Part shown: positions 39,225 to 50,824 of the stretch, one piece after another
How positions within the stretch are numbered: position 1 is the stretch's first letter
How the letters are laid out: each line of letters begins with the position of its first letter
Program-made: the position numbers and the translations under genes
Notes under the pieces: generated by a model
What the model saw: only the letters and a program-made list of their open reading frames with translations
What the model was told of the DNA's origin: nothing
The model's database searches: none
Source of the DNA: Plecoglossus altivelis
Taxonomy: Eukaryota > Chordata > Actinopteri > Osmeriformes > Plecoglossidae
Direction of reading: 5' to 3'
Length of the DNA: 64,000 bases
Assembly: GCA_036571765.1 (NCBI GenBank)
Contig: BROE01000003.1
Span: forward strand, 12,580,465 to 12,644,464

Positions 39225-39460
39225 ATGTGGTTATGGGTTCTAGGGTTCTGTGATTTATGGTTCCTAAGGTTCTGTGATTCCAGAGGTTAGGAGATTCCAT
39301 GACTTGCACGTTATGAGGTTATTTGAAATTGATTCTAAGGTTCGGTGATTTTCAAGGTTACAAGGTTAAATGATTCGCTTGGTATAGGGTTTCATGATGT
39401 TCAGGTTTCTAAGGTTCTGTGATTTGCAGGTTTCAAAGGTTCTATGACTTACACGTTATC
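39225..39460. repeat. Degenerate minisatellite with GGTTCTGTGATTT core
   Basis: At least seven diverged copies of AAGGTTCTGTGATTTGCAGG (GGTTCTGTGATTT, GGTTCGGTGATTT, GGTTCTATGACTT and others). Confidence 0.75.
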
Positions 39461-39566
39461 TTACAGTAAACATAGACAAGAGCACAAACACAAACCTAAT
39501 GACAGTGCTTGGAAATGGCCAGAGGGTGGTGTCTTCCCTGCCTGCGAGCTGCCTCCAGCTACCACC

Positions 39567-39570
<4 letters not shown>

Positions 39571-39622
<52 letters not shown>

Positions 39623-39674
39623 AGAGATAGAATGAGAGATAGAATAAGAGATAGAATGAGAGAGAGAGAGAGAG

Positions 39675-39722
<48 letters not shown>

Positions 39723-39740
39723 AGAGAAAGAGAGAGAAGG
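39571..39740. repeat. GA microsatellite cluster
   Basis: (GA)n arrays with AATGAGAGATAGAATGAG and GGACAGAGA interruptions. Confidence 0.95.
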
Positions 39741-40511
39741 GTTAGCAATAAAGATCTGGGAGTGGAGACACTCGTCCGCAGTAAAATGCGCTCAACACCT
39801 GCCATGTTGTTGACTCTAAATCCCTCTCGCCAATATCTAATCACCCACCACCCCCTCCCTCTGATAAATGGACTCATGCAGGAATGCTTCCATTGCTCGG
39901 CCATTCTAAACGCACGGTTTACAAGGCAGCTCAGGGTAGAGAGGGCACATGGGTGTAAATGCGTGCATGTGTACTTCTTACGCATGTGTGTGTGCATGTG
40001 TGAGGTAAGCCCAGATGGGTCTGCGGGTCTCTTTATTCTGTGTTCCATCACACGTAACAGTATATGATCTAAAAGGGTGAGTAATACCTCCGCAACAGTT
40101 AGACCTGTCGTCACATGCCACCGTGGCAGCCTGAAAGACGCACACACGTCAAAGAAAAGGTTGAGACGCATGGACAAACACACCGTTTACACTTTTACCG
40201 CTGAGAAGTAGGATACGCTCGGGTGAACCGCAGAGAGCCTCTTTTACTCTTTGTCCTTTCGTTCTTCCTTTCTTCCCTTCGACGTTATTCAAGATAAAAG
40301 CATGCGACTTCCATTCTTCGTTGGCTGAAAATACAACAGAAGTATCTTGACATCGACGCACAGGCGTCTGTGTCCCAGGGCCTGCCGATCAGAGACACGG
40401 CAGCATCGCAAAGAGGCAGGATTACACTCTTTCATCCCCCTAATCCTGAGAGTCAGGTGACGAGAGCCACTCGTCCTGTTCTGTCACTCGTACGGACGGA
40501 TGGGCCGTCAT

Positions 40512-40819
40512 CTGTTACCGCTTCTAACACTGTTACCGCTGCTAACGCACTGTTACCGCTGCTAACACTGTTACCGCTGCTAACGCACTGTTAGCGCTGC
40601 TAAAACTGTTACCGCTGCTAACGCACTGTTACCGCTGCTAACACTGTTACCGCTGCTAATTCACTGTTACCGCTGCTAACACAGTGTTACCGCTGCCAAC
40701 GCAGTGTTACCGCTGCTAACACCGTTACCGCTGCCAACGCACTGTTACCGCTGCCAACGCACTGTTACCGCTGCTAACGCAGTGTTAACGCTGCTAACAC
40801 ACTGTTACCGCAGCCAACC
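40512..40819. repeat. 18/20-bp minisatellite
   Basis: About 16 copies of CTGTTACCGCTGCTAACGCA or the shorter CTGTTACCGCTGCTAACA, well conserved, with point variants (GCTGCCAAC, TTAGCGC). Confidence 0.97.
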
Positions 40820-41900
40820 CACCTGTTGCTGCAGCTAATGCGAATACAGGAGAAGAGAGCCATCTCTAACTCCAATTCTACCTCCACCTATGCCCCTACT
40901 TCTGCCTCCACCCCAACTGCCTCCTCCCGCTTCACTTCCAACACTACCTCCACCACCAGCTATACCTCCACCTCCACTTCTGAGCCAGACACAGAAAGAG
41001 GGGGGAGGAGGAGTGAACTGACAAGCGTGGCCATGACACCTGGGACATTTGAAGACCATCAGCGCTCCGAGCTGTCCACTATAAGTAGGTCACCTGTACA
41101 GTGACAGTAATTGTGATGGTCACTGTCGGAGACAGAACAGCCAGGTAGCACAGGAGACTGGATGGTGGGGGGGAGGTGGGGGATGGGTGAGGGGGAGTGG
41201 GAGCCTGAGGTAGAGGTCCACCTGGTCATCTTCTGCACATTGGGCTGCGTGTTCACAACAGCATAGCTGATCCTCTGGGGGCACAGAAACAAAAGTTGTC
41301 ATCCCACTGACAGTAACAGCGACACTGACAATGCTGACACACATGCACACACGCTCACGCACACACGCGCAAACGCAGCAACCCACACGCATGCTCTCTC
41401 TCTCGCTCTCTTTCACTCTCTCTCTCTTTCTTTGTCAGTCCTTACAGGACACGCACTTTCACTATATGGCTTAAAGAGCAGGGAACAAATCTCTTTTGAT
41501 TCCCTCCTTCTACACTAATGTCTGATAGTGTGTTTGGATAAAGCCCTATTCTCACTTCTGGATGGCTTTATTGTGTTCATTAATTGGGGCATTGCAGTTC
41601 TACAGAGCCTCCCCTTCCCAGGCAGTGAGGACAGTAAGGTAGGACTCTCCTGGTTATCAGGGCTCCACAGGTCTGACGGGTGTAAATCACAAGGGCCACC
41701 TACACAGATGAGTGTTCCTGAGCCCTGAGCTGTGAGGGCCAGCAGATAGGAGCTGTCACAGCACAATGGGAGGAGCTCCAGGGGCAGGAGACAGGGAGCA
41801 GGGGGGACGCAGCAACACACACACACATGCTGATAATGACAGATACTGACTGATAAAAAGGAGAGTGGGAGAGAGGGAAGACCTCCGGCTAACAGGGTCA

Positions 41901-41903
<3 letters not shown>

Positions 41904-41966
<63 letters not shown>
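41904..41966. repeat. GT microsatellite, over 60 bp
   Basis: Uninterrupted (GT)n ending in TTTGATT. Confidence 0.97.
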
Positions 41967-41968
<2 letters not shown>

Positions 41969-42059
41969 ATTATCCCTCTCTCTGTCTTTGCCTGCCTGCC
42001 TGTCTGCCTCTTAGCCCAAGAGTAATCCAAGAGGCTGAGACTGTGAAGTGAGCCATAGG

Positions 42060-42520
42060 AACCCTTTCTGTCAGCTTTACCCAATCAGCAGAAATGAAAA
42101 GTCATAATTATAGTGCACTCCCCCCTGATTCAAGTAAAGTGTCCTCTGCCCACACACACACACACACACACACTTGTACACCAACACTCACGGACACACT
42201 CGTATACAATCACACACCTTCTCTCTTTCTATCCGACACACTCTTCAATAAAGAGGCACTAATCAATCAGAGGCCCTCAGCCATGGCTTCATCTGCAGGC
42301 CTGTCTGAAAGGCAGACTGACAGCCCTCATCCTCCCAGCATTGTTTGGCAGAATGATTAGGCTGCTGACTGGCTACCTCCTAGCCACCAGCTAGAAAAGC
42401 ACAAGGGTTAAAGGGTCTCCATTTGAAATCGACAAGCACTGAAAAGTTTTGGACACCTGCTTTTAAAGTGATTCTTGTCCATCCAGCTCTGTCCCTCTTT
42501 TCTGTTATTTGCAATTTGGG
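42060..42520. promoter_or_regulatory. Candidate conserved non-coding element block
   Basis: Unique sequence interrupted only by a short CA run near 42,153. It contains AAGTCATAATTATAGTGC, ACTAATCAATCAGAGGC, GAATGATTAGGCTGC and TTTTAAAGTGATTC, which are TAAT- and TGATT-type cores typical of developmental enhancers. No coding potential is recognised. Confidence 0.3.
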
Positions 42521-43879
42521 GGCGGCAGAGGGGGAAAGGGGGAGGGCTGTTCGAGAGGGAGGGGAAGGGGACAAGTTGGAGGATTGGATGAAGGAGGGAT
42601 GTGTGTATATGGGAGTGAGTGTGGGTTTATTTGTGTATACGTGTGAGTTGGTGTGCAGTTCTGTGTATGCGTGTTTGTGTGTGCATGTGTATGTGTGTGT
42701 GTGTCGTGCGTGCGTGCGTGTGTGTGTGTGTGTGTTTGCGCAAGCCAGGGCTGAAGTTTTGAAGGGGGAGCTTGGCTCTTTGCCCAAGGCTCGGACAAAG
42801 AGGAGACGCTCTTTACATGCATAGCCAGACAGAGTGAACTGGCTAGCTTGGTTGCTAGTAAACACTGGCCCAAAAAACCACACAGGAAAAAACCACACAG
42901 GGAAAACACAATCAGTGCCAGCCCCTTTCCCTCACTCCCTCCTTTCAAATGATTTCAGCTTCATTTTAAGTTAATATGAGAAATATATTGGTTTACATGC
43001 TCATGGGTCATTAAAATGACAAGCTGCATAGAGTTTATTGTGTTTGCTTTCAATATGGGCAGTGTGGCCACGGGTAAACGGAAGCTATCTCTCTGCAAAC
43101 AGCCGCAGGGTGAACAAACACACACAATTAATACAGCAGAACAACAGAGACAGGTGGAGAGAGGAGCAGGGGGGGGCGGGGGAGATGCTAAGTTTATCGA
43201 ATATATTTTGGATGCATCTGGAGTTGAAAACATGCGTATATCTTTCGTGTTTCCGTTCATTGAAAGTGGGGATGACTCTGAACAGGATCTCACACTCCAT
43301 GTGGACGTCTGGATGCATTCGCGTGCATGAGACTGTGCATGCGTCATGATTGTGTATGTTTGTGTACAGTATAACATCAGTCGATTCTGTCTGTTCTGTT
43401 TCCATCCAGTCTAGTCACTGAAACATGCCACCACCTGATAGACACATCAGGCCTCCAAAACAAACTGTATCTCCTTCAATCCAAGAAAAGGACCAATCGT
43501 CAGTCGCTTCGAGCTTTAAGTCCGCATGAGGGACCCACTCTTCACCCCCTTTTTTTTCCCCGACATGTCTTATTTTTGAAAAGGGGGTGAGGTGGATTCC
43601 TTTTTGTCTTTTATTCTCTTTCTTTTCTTTTTTTTATACCCCAAATCAGCTTAAAGCACCACTAAGATTTGCTCCTTTAAAACGGTGGAGGCACTCCATC
43701 AATAAGGAACAAAAGCATATTCTGACAGAAGTCTGAGGGTGTAACACCACCACTCCGTCACCACACCACTCTCCATACAGACGCCACCGGTGACTGGTAA
43801 ATGCCACTTTCAATCTTTCTCGACCCTCTTTCTCCCTCTCCTTCCCTTTTTCTCCACTCCCTTTCTTTTCCGCCTTCAA

Positions 43880-44070
43880 TGGGTGTGTTAAGTATTGTGC
43901 GTCCTTTTAGGGGCAGTGAGTCAGTCAGGATCATTAAAAGCAGGCCCTTCCTTTGGCCAGATCAAAATAATTAACTAGAAGGGTCACAAGCTAATGAAAT
44001 GAAGCGAGGCCCTGAATGGGGAGCCCTAAATGGCGCTCACTAATCCTCCCTTTACCTTGTTCACAGGGAG
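43880..44070. promoter_or_regulatory. Candidate conserved non-coding element block
   Basis: Unique sequence with CAAAATAATTAACTAG, AAGCTAATGAAATGAAG and AGTCAGTCAGGATCATTAAAAG, between a T/C-rich stretch and a GT repeat. No open frame of note. Confidence 0.3.
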
Positions 44071-44167
44071 GGAGCAAGGGCTCTACAGGGTACCTCTACT
44101 GATAAAGGGTTGTGTTGTACGGGAGGGGGATGGAAGATGGCGTATGTGTGTGTTTGTGTGCTTTTGT

Positions 44168-44212
44168 GTGCGCGTGTGTGTGTGCGTGTGTGTGTGCGTG
44201 TGTGTGTGTGAG
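44168..44212. repeat. GT microsatellite
   Basis: (GT)n with regular GC interruptions (GTGTGTGTGCGTGTG). Confidence 0.9.
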
Positions 44213-44339
44213 AGAGAGTGCCTGTACGTGCGCGTGCATTTGTGTATGCGGTTCCTCATCCATCGCTCCAGCAGATAGCGATGCCATGTCTTCAAGGTAA
44301 TCATTACAACGGTACTGCGGTGTAGTAGTAGTGATTTTT

Positions 44340-44410
44340 ATGTACCGTGTATACATATACATATATACTGCATATATACATAGTGTGTATATACATAGCA
44401 TGCGTATACT
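44340..44410. repeat. TATACA-type AT-rich repeat
   Basis: Variants of GTATACATATACATATATAC; self-complementary and cruciform-prone. Confidence 0.7.
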
Positions 44411-44694
44411 AGACACATTTTGTTGTACCGTTGTACAGTACCATGTATTGTATCTATGTCCTTCTATCTACTCATACGTACATCACATACCTGGATGGGT
44501 TTGGAGATGGATTGTTCTCAGTTGTATTAGCAGTTGTGAAGAATGAGGGCTCTGACCCAAGGCAAGCGTGAGAGAGAGTAATGAGCAGCACTGAGTCGCT
44601 CTAAACAGGCTCTTCTAGAGCATGTCTTCACCTGCTGAGGTAGGAGGGAGGAAGAGGGTTTGAATGTTTGCGCGTGTGTGCATGTGTGCGTGTG

Positions 44695-44734
44695 TGTGAG
44701 AGAGGGAGAGAGAGAGGGAGAGAGAGAGAGAGGA

Positions 44735-44776
<42 letters not shown>

Positions 44777-44777
44777 A
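44695..44777. repeat. GA microsatellite
   Basis: (GA)n with GGGAGA interruptions. Confidence 0.95.
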
Positions 44778-45376
44778 TACGGAAATGTATGGTATCATGA
44801 TGTTGTGTTGTGGTCGGCAGAAGGATTATAAAACACGCATGGAGGTAGAAACAGACGCTGTGCGCGTCGCACACCAACGAATATAGGCTCTCACATGCTC
44901 ACACACATGCAAATACACAAACAAACCAGGACGCATGTCTAAGTGATATAAGACAAGCATCTGATCTAAACAGTAGAGGGTGGAGGTATGGGGCATGGTG
45001 CTTTCTACCTTTCTGTTTCTGACACACACACACACACAGACACACACAGCATGCGCACGTATCTTTACACACTCTGAGCAAGCCCACACAAGTACTCCAG
45101 TAATCCTAGACACAAACTAAGAGGAGACAGTTATTGGGAGTCACCAATCCATGTTGGATAACTTACCCTTCGAGTCAAAGAGCACCCGAATGCACAGACA
45201 GTCCTGCAAGTCAGACCTGAGGCGTGTGGTTGATATATGAACTCTTGTCAGGATGATTGAAGGTCACCAGGGGTCAAGGACAACGTGAACATTGTCAGAA
45301 ATCAAATCCGGTAGTTGCAAAACTTTCTACTGCGAACAAAGGTGGGGAGAGGAGTGTCATGTGCAATCAGTACATT

Positions 45377-45471
45377 GCAGCACAGTGCAGTGCAGCACAG
45401 TGCAGTGCAGTGCAGTGCAGCGCAGCACAGTGCAGTGCAGCACAGTGCAGTGCAGTGCAGCACAGTGCAGT
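45377..45471. repeat. CAGTG/CAGCA pentanucleotide microsatellite
   Basis: About 19 units of CAGTG with CAGCA variants. The 5-bp unit gives Cys/Ser/Ala/Val repeats in all frames. Confidence 0.95.
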
Positions 45472-46574
45472 GGTCAGAGTCAATCTATAGGAGACGACAA
45501 AACAGGACTGAACACGTGCATGTACTAGTGAGCCGCAGCCCCAGCCACAGGTCTGAGCTCCAGCCCCAGCACGAGCCTCAGCCATCCTTCCAAGACTTCC
45601 TCCCTGACTCTGGCCCATCTATCTCAATGTCCCTTTGGCAACCCCTCACCAGGCCTGGCCCAGCCTCACGCTGTCCAGCCCTACCTCCCGTTCCCTGGCC
45701 CAGCCCCAACATCGCACTCAACTTCAGTCCCGATTTCCAGCACCAACCCCTCTGCCATTCCCAGTCGTCCCAAGCGTCCGCCAGCCCCCCCAAAAGCCTC
45801 CCCAGCCTCAGCCCACGTCCACTCCAGGCCACAAGGCCTCAGAGCCATCATTACAGTCATTAGTCAGACATAAGCTCTGTATCACAGGAGTCCACCAACA
45901 TTCAGTTTAACCCAGCACAATTAGCAGTTCCGTTGGAGTAGAATTACCCTGTAAATTGAGAACACCGTGGACAAAGAGGCAGTAGAGTGGGGGTCTGAAA
46001 AAAAAGAGGGGGAGGCAGAGGGGTAGATGGGGTGAGGAGAAATAATGGGGGGGGGGACAGGGAGAGATTAAAATTGTTTGAATTGAGTCCACGCTCAGAC
46101 CTTTCATTTGGTATTCTGCTCAAATCAGAGCTTTTGTTCGGCCCGGCGCAAAGTAGTGTCAATCATCTCGACCCGGTTTTGTAGGACGGGGGAATTTTTT
46201 ATGAATTTGCTTCTACAAATAATGAGGACTACCCCCCACCTTCACTCACTCCTCCCCTTCTCCCCCAGACCTCCCCTCTCTCCCCACTCCCTCCATCACC
46301 CGAGCCCATATCAATGCTGGAGAGTAGGCAATAGGGAGTGAAGTTAGCAATCTCAGGGCCACTCGCACCCTGGACCCACATCAAAGTGACAGAGACGTCC
46401 AATCAGATTTGTCTTACAGGCATTACATGATGAATATGGTGCGGCCGCAGCACAAAAGCGCCTTTGTGTCCTCCCAGAGCAGAGACTATTCACAGCCCGC
46501 CACAGCCAGCCGGAGTGGAAGTAAATGGCCAAAAGGGCCCGGGCCCCCAAAAAAAGGACCCAAACTTGTGCAGC

Positions 46575-46592
46575 ACAATGGCCCATGCAAAT
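46575..46592 (+). promoter_or_regulatory. SOX plus POU octamer pair
   Basis: ACAATGG (46,575-46,581) is followed three bases later by a perfect octamer ATGCAAAT (46,585-46,592). Both sit in a unique, repeat-free block about 5.2 kb downstream of the ascl1b stop. SOX/POU pairs are common in neural progenitor enhancers. Confidence 0.35.
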
Positions 46593-47835
46593 GAGAGCCC
46601 CCGCCTCCTCTTGCACCACCACCACCACCACCCCCCCCCCCACAACCACCCTCCAGCCCCTCCCCTCCTCCATCCTCATGCTCCCGTCCTCTTCTGGTGG
46701 GTCGTCTGAAGTTTCGAGCCCATTCACACACGCACAGTGAAGTGTCAGTTAAATGTGCTGAGCTGCGAGCATTCAAACTCCTTTTCTTTCCTCCTTCCTC
46801 CTTTTATGAAAAGAGAAAGATTTGGGGGGGGGGTTCTCTCTTTTTTTGAAAGATAGAAGAAAAACATGAGTCCAATGACTGACTTTTTTGTCAGGGAGTG
46901 AGGGCAACAGGGGTGCGTCTATTGGAGCCCTCTGCCTGTGAGGAGGTCGGGCGGGTGGTGGTGGTGATGGTGGAGGAGGGAGGAGGGAGGAGGGAGGTCC
47001 AGCACCTTGGACTGCCCTCCTGACATGAACTTGTATGAGGAAGAAAAGATTAAATGAAATCTGATGGGCTCCATTTGGCACACAGAAAGCCATTGTGTGT
47101 GTTTTGTGTTAAAGAGCCAGGTAGCCATTCCTTAGAAACACTGGAACAATATAGACCAGCGGACTGATTGACCAGGCCTGTGAACAACCCTGTAGGAGTC
47201 TTCTGGCTCCTGCAGCTGGAGAGAATTAAACGTTTCTGATCGATTCTCTCAGAAGGGGAATAAGAATGGACTTGGCAATTGGTAAAGGCTGCCATCCTAT
47301 ACAGAAAAGCGTTGAAATACAGCCACTAAAATGGCTCAGCAAAAAATACTTCTGGTTCAATTCAGTCCAACTGTTTTTTGTTTTTTTTGGACAATCCTGT
47401 TCATACAGTCCTGGTTCAACATCAGCTTGTCCTCTTCCAGGTCTTAGTCAGCACTGTGGAACAGAGACAACAGACCCAGTCCTGATCCAGGAGTTAAGGG
47501 CACGGGCCATGCTAGTTTCCCCCCCACTGACCTTGAGAACAGCATATCAGACTCATTACTCTTGTCCCCTGCTGCCCATTGCCCTCCCTCGGCATGTTGA
47601 TCCAGACAGGAGCGTGTAGAGACGTGGCATCAACACATTACAAATGAGCCTGTTGCAGATTAATGCGTCCACTGTCTTCCATTCAGGTCTCTCTGTGTCC
47701 GTATCCCAGTTTAAACATTAACGTGTCTGTAAGCTCCGGGCCAAGGTTGGGCACCATCTTTCTCTGTAACTCTCTTACTCTCTCTTCATCTCCCTCTCCT
47801 CTCTTTATTCAGCTCTACAGGCTCTCCACACATCC

Positions 47836-47873
47836 TCTCTCTCTCTCTCTCTCGCTCTCTCTCTCTCTCTCGC
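47836..47873. repeat. CT microsatellite
   Basis: (CT)n with one CG interruption. Confidence 0.95.
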
Positions 47874-48059
47874 CATGTCAGTGCGTCGGTCTACGCTCTC
47901 TTCACTCTCTCACTTTCACTCTTTCTCAGTTTGTTTTTCTTTCTTGCAGATTCTCACGAAACATTGTGATGCTGTTCAAGAAAACATTCCGCATTTCTAT
48001 CGACCGTAGACTTAAACGCATGACCTACTTTTGCTCTAAAGACACTGTTTCCTAATGTA

Positions 48060-49620
48060 GATGAAAGCATAAATCCTCTAGTATTGTAGCAAACTTCATG
48101 CGATAGTCAAATTCAAACCATACACGTTTCCATCAGATGCATGAATTCTGACAGAATTATAGAATATTGAAAGGCGAAACGAAAATTGATAAGTGGCTCG
48201 GTTTTCTGCTCAAAGGCAATGAATACAGAGACAAAGTCCATAGTCACCATTTTACAAGCCCAGAGGCTAACTTATTACCCCAGGGGCTTACCTGAAGCGC
48301 CAACAGTCCCATCCACCCTCTTTAGACATGGACAGGTGTGGAGCTTGGATGTGGTTGGTGGGGGCTTGTCCTGTGACCTGCAGCTTGACTCATTCAACAG
48401 GTGCCACATCCCCTCAAAGTGGTGGGTCGTAGCAGATAAGATAGTCAATTCACACGTGCCATACGAGAAGGAAGTCTCTTTGGTAAACAAATCAAACGTT
48501 GGTAAATCTGAACAATTTAATTATACCGAACCTCTTGATTCAAATGTCAGCGATAATCTCATGAGAAAGTATAAAGAGATACCCGATTACAGACGTATTT
48601 GTCGAGGTAAAATGGGTTGCTTCATTACTGGCTCAAGGGAACTCACCAGTTTTCTTGATTTATGTTATTGAATTCCTGAAACCCCAACAAGAAACAGCCG
48701 TTGTTGCCTCCAGGGCCATAACAAAGGGACAACATGACTGTTGAACATTAAGTTAAATATTATACTCTCTCGTTTTCTCTCTTGTTCTCTCACTTACTCT
48801 CTCTATCATTTCTGTCTCTATTTTTCTCTCAATCAGTGCGCCCAGAATGGCAGCCTTCATCTGGTATTCATGCGAATCGAGTCGTTGCTAAGGGGTCCAA
48901 TGATCACCGCTCATTGCTGGCTGCAGATTAACCCCTGCCGGTGTCTCCGGGGTCATTATGGCAACCAATTTAGCCCGAGATTATGTCTATGGTAAATGCG
49001 CAGCCGGGAATGACAAGGTTGACGTATACATCAAAGGTTTACGCGCCAACGTGCATGATGCTTGAAAGGGTTTGTTGTGATTGATTAGTCAGTATTTGAT
49101 TGCCCTCAAAATGCGTGTTACTCTTTTTCATTGAGCGAGCGAAAATCACCCCACCGTTCAAATGGCATGAATAAATCATCCTTTTCTCTGGCCCCTTTGT
49201 GGTCTTCGTGTGTAGCTTAAATCACAAGTTCATCGTTAGGAGACCAAACCATCTATTTCATGTGGCATTTCTTCTCGTACGTTGTCCTACAAGGACATTA
49301 AAAATGCATTTCACGCCTGTAATAAAAGATCCGCAGGGGATTTCTTGCCGACGTTTGTTTGTCTATTGAGTGCTCGGGACGTTTGAGGTTAAATAAAGCA
49401 ATGAGTAATTGATGTCATTTATCACTTGTTTGATTTTTTTCTCTCTCTATCTAACAGACAATGGTCATAATAAAGTGAACGGACGCGAGCCATCAGCCAA
49501 TGGGATTGCGGGGGTCTTTGTCACAGCATACAGGCACGTGGCTTACACCTGCATGCAGCAAAGTTTTTTTTTTATGATGGGCTTGAGACATAGAAAGAAG
49601 GCGGGGTAGGGAAATTCAGG
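48060..49620. promoter_or_regulatory. Long unique block near ascl1b, candidate regulatory sequence
   Basis: About 1.5 kb almost free of microsatellites, in contrast to the preceding 48 kb. It is rich in AT cores (AATTGATGTCATTTATC, CATGAATAAATCATCC, ACAATGGTCATAATAAAG) and contains two strong polypyrimidine-AG acceptors near 48,836 and 49,459. A plus-strand frame at 48,186-48,671 encodes 161 residues from a TTG, with no recognised domain. I read the block as regulatory DNA or exons of an unknown transcript. Confidence 0.3.
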
Positions 49621-49636
49621 AAAGTTCCAAACTGAA

Positions 49637-49661
49637 TGTGTGTGTGTGTGTGTGTGTGTGC

Positions 49662-49705
<44 letters not shown>

Positions 49706-49718
49706 TGTGCGTGCGTGC

Positions 49719-49749
<31 letters not shown>

Positions 49750-49750
49750 G
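49637..49750. repeat. GT microsatellite cluster
   Basis: Three (GT)n arrays separated by GCGCGCACG and GCGTGCGTGCGTGC. Confidence 0.95.
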
Positions 49751-50824
49751 TCAGGTAGGACTAAGAGAGCTATCTAGAAACTCATAAACTCCAACCCATG
49801 CCCTCGATGTGCATGTCCACACATCTTATCAGTGCTAATTCTGTTTGACAAATAGAAATATTCAGTTGGTGATCATGTAAAGGTCAGTGTAGGCTATGGT
49901 GATTCAAATGTTGCAATGGCCCTTTTGGTTATTCGCATTATGCAACATTACCTCCAAGTCTAATTTCCCTCAAACTCAAGCATGTAGTGTATTCCCTTCT
50001 ATCTTCTGTCTGCCATCTCCTCGTAAACCAGGCCGATAGTTTGCCGTCCATAGGCCTACTTTACAAGGCATTGTGTCCATAGTATACACGAGTATGGCCA
50101 GAGGGGCACTTCATTTTGTTCTTCAGAGAAATATCAGATAAAATGAAACTCATTTTTTTCTTTTACTGCTTGGCTGAATACGGCAGTAATGTTTACTCAC
50201 AATAGAGACGCTTCCATTTCATAATACGCATAATGGGGCGCAAAGGCGCACACAATGGTGCGCACAATGACGAGCTGGGCTCTTCATTTCGCAGGAAATG
50301 GGCTTTTTTGACAGGGTTGTGTGCACTTTGAAAAACACAGTCGGGGATACAAGTAGTCCACAACCCCATGTTTTATTTAGATTGATCTCAATCGAGCAGT
50401 GCGGATTCTGCCCCACCATACATTGTTCCTGACTTTCTCGGGCCGTATTTCAAAGTGACTGTTCTCTTTGAGGGGAGTGAATTGCTTCCCCCTCCTTTAC
50501 TTTCTCCCGGCTGCAGGCCCTCCGGGTTATTGGGCAAAGAGAGAGAGAGAGAGCATGGGAAAGAAACAATGCAATGCATGAAACGTAATATTAATCTCCT
50601 CGTTCTCAATGCAGACAATGAGCAAAGGAAGGTGCGCGTATTTAATGGTTTTTTTGAGGACTCGTGCAGCTGCGCACTTCTTCCTTCTGGGCTCAAACAA
50701 GTCGGGGAAAGGTCAAACAAAACGTCTGAATAGCACAAAGAGAATCCTCAATGTAGCCTCTGTGTATTTGTGAATACCAACATAACAACACCACACCGTA
50801 GCATTGGATATAAATAGATTCGTC

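Larger units (their letters stand above)
37430..40511. other. Intergenic, mixed unique and simple sequence
   Basis: CA-rich stretches (37,600-37,735), poly-G, ATCC, GA and degenerate GGTTCTGTGATTT repeats, with unique sequence at 38,190-38,960 and 39,740-40,500. No gene recognised. Confidence 0.5.
45472..48059. other. Intergenic sequence downstream of ascl1b
   Basis: A CCCCAGC/CAGCCCC-rich stretch (45,530-45,830), G-rich runs (46,040), and unique blocks at 46,080-46,240, 46,360-46,600 and 47,000-47,350 that look like regulatory DNA. No gene recognised. Confidence 0.5.

Noticed and set aside
1..50800. CRISPR array or bacterial mobile system suggested by tandem repeats
   Set aside because: Repeats are contiguous micro- and minisatellites without unique spacers, in intron-bearing vertebrate DNA.
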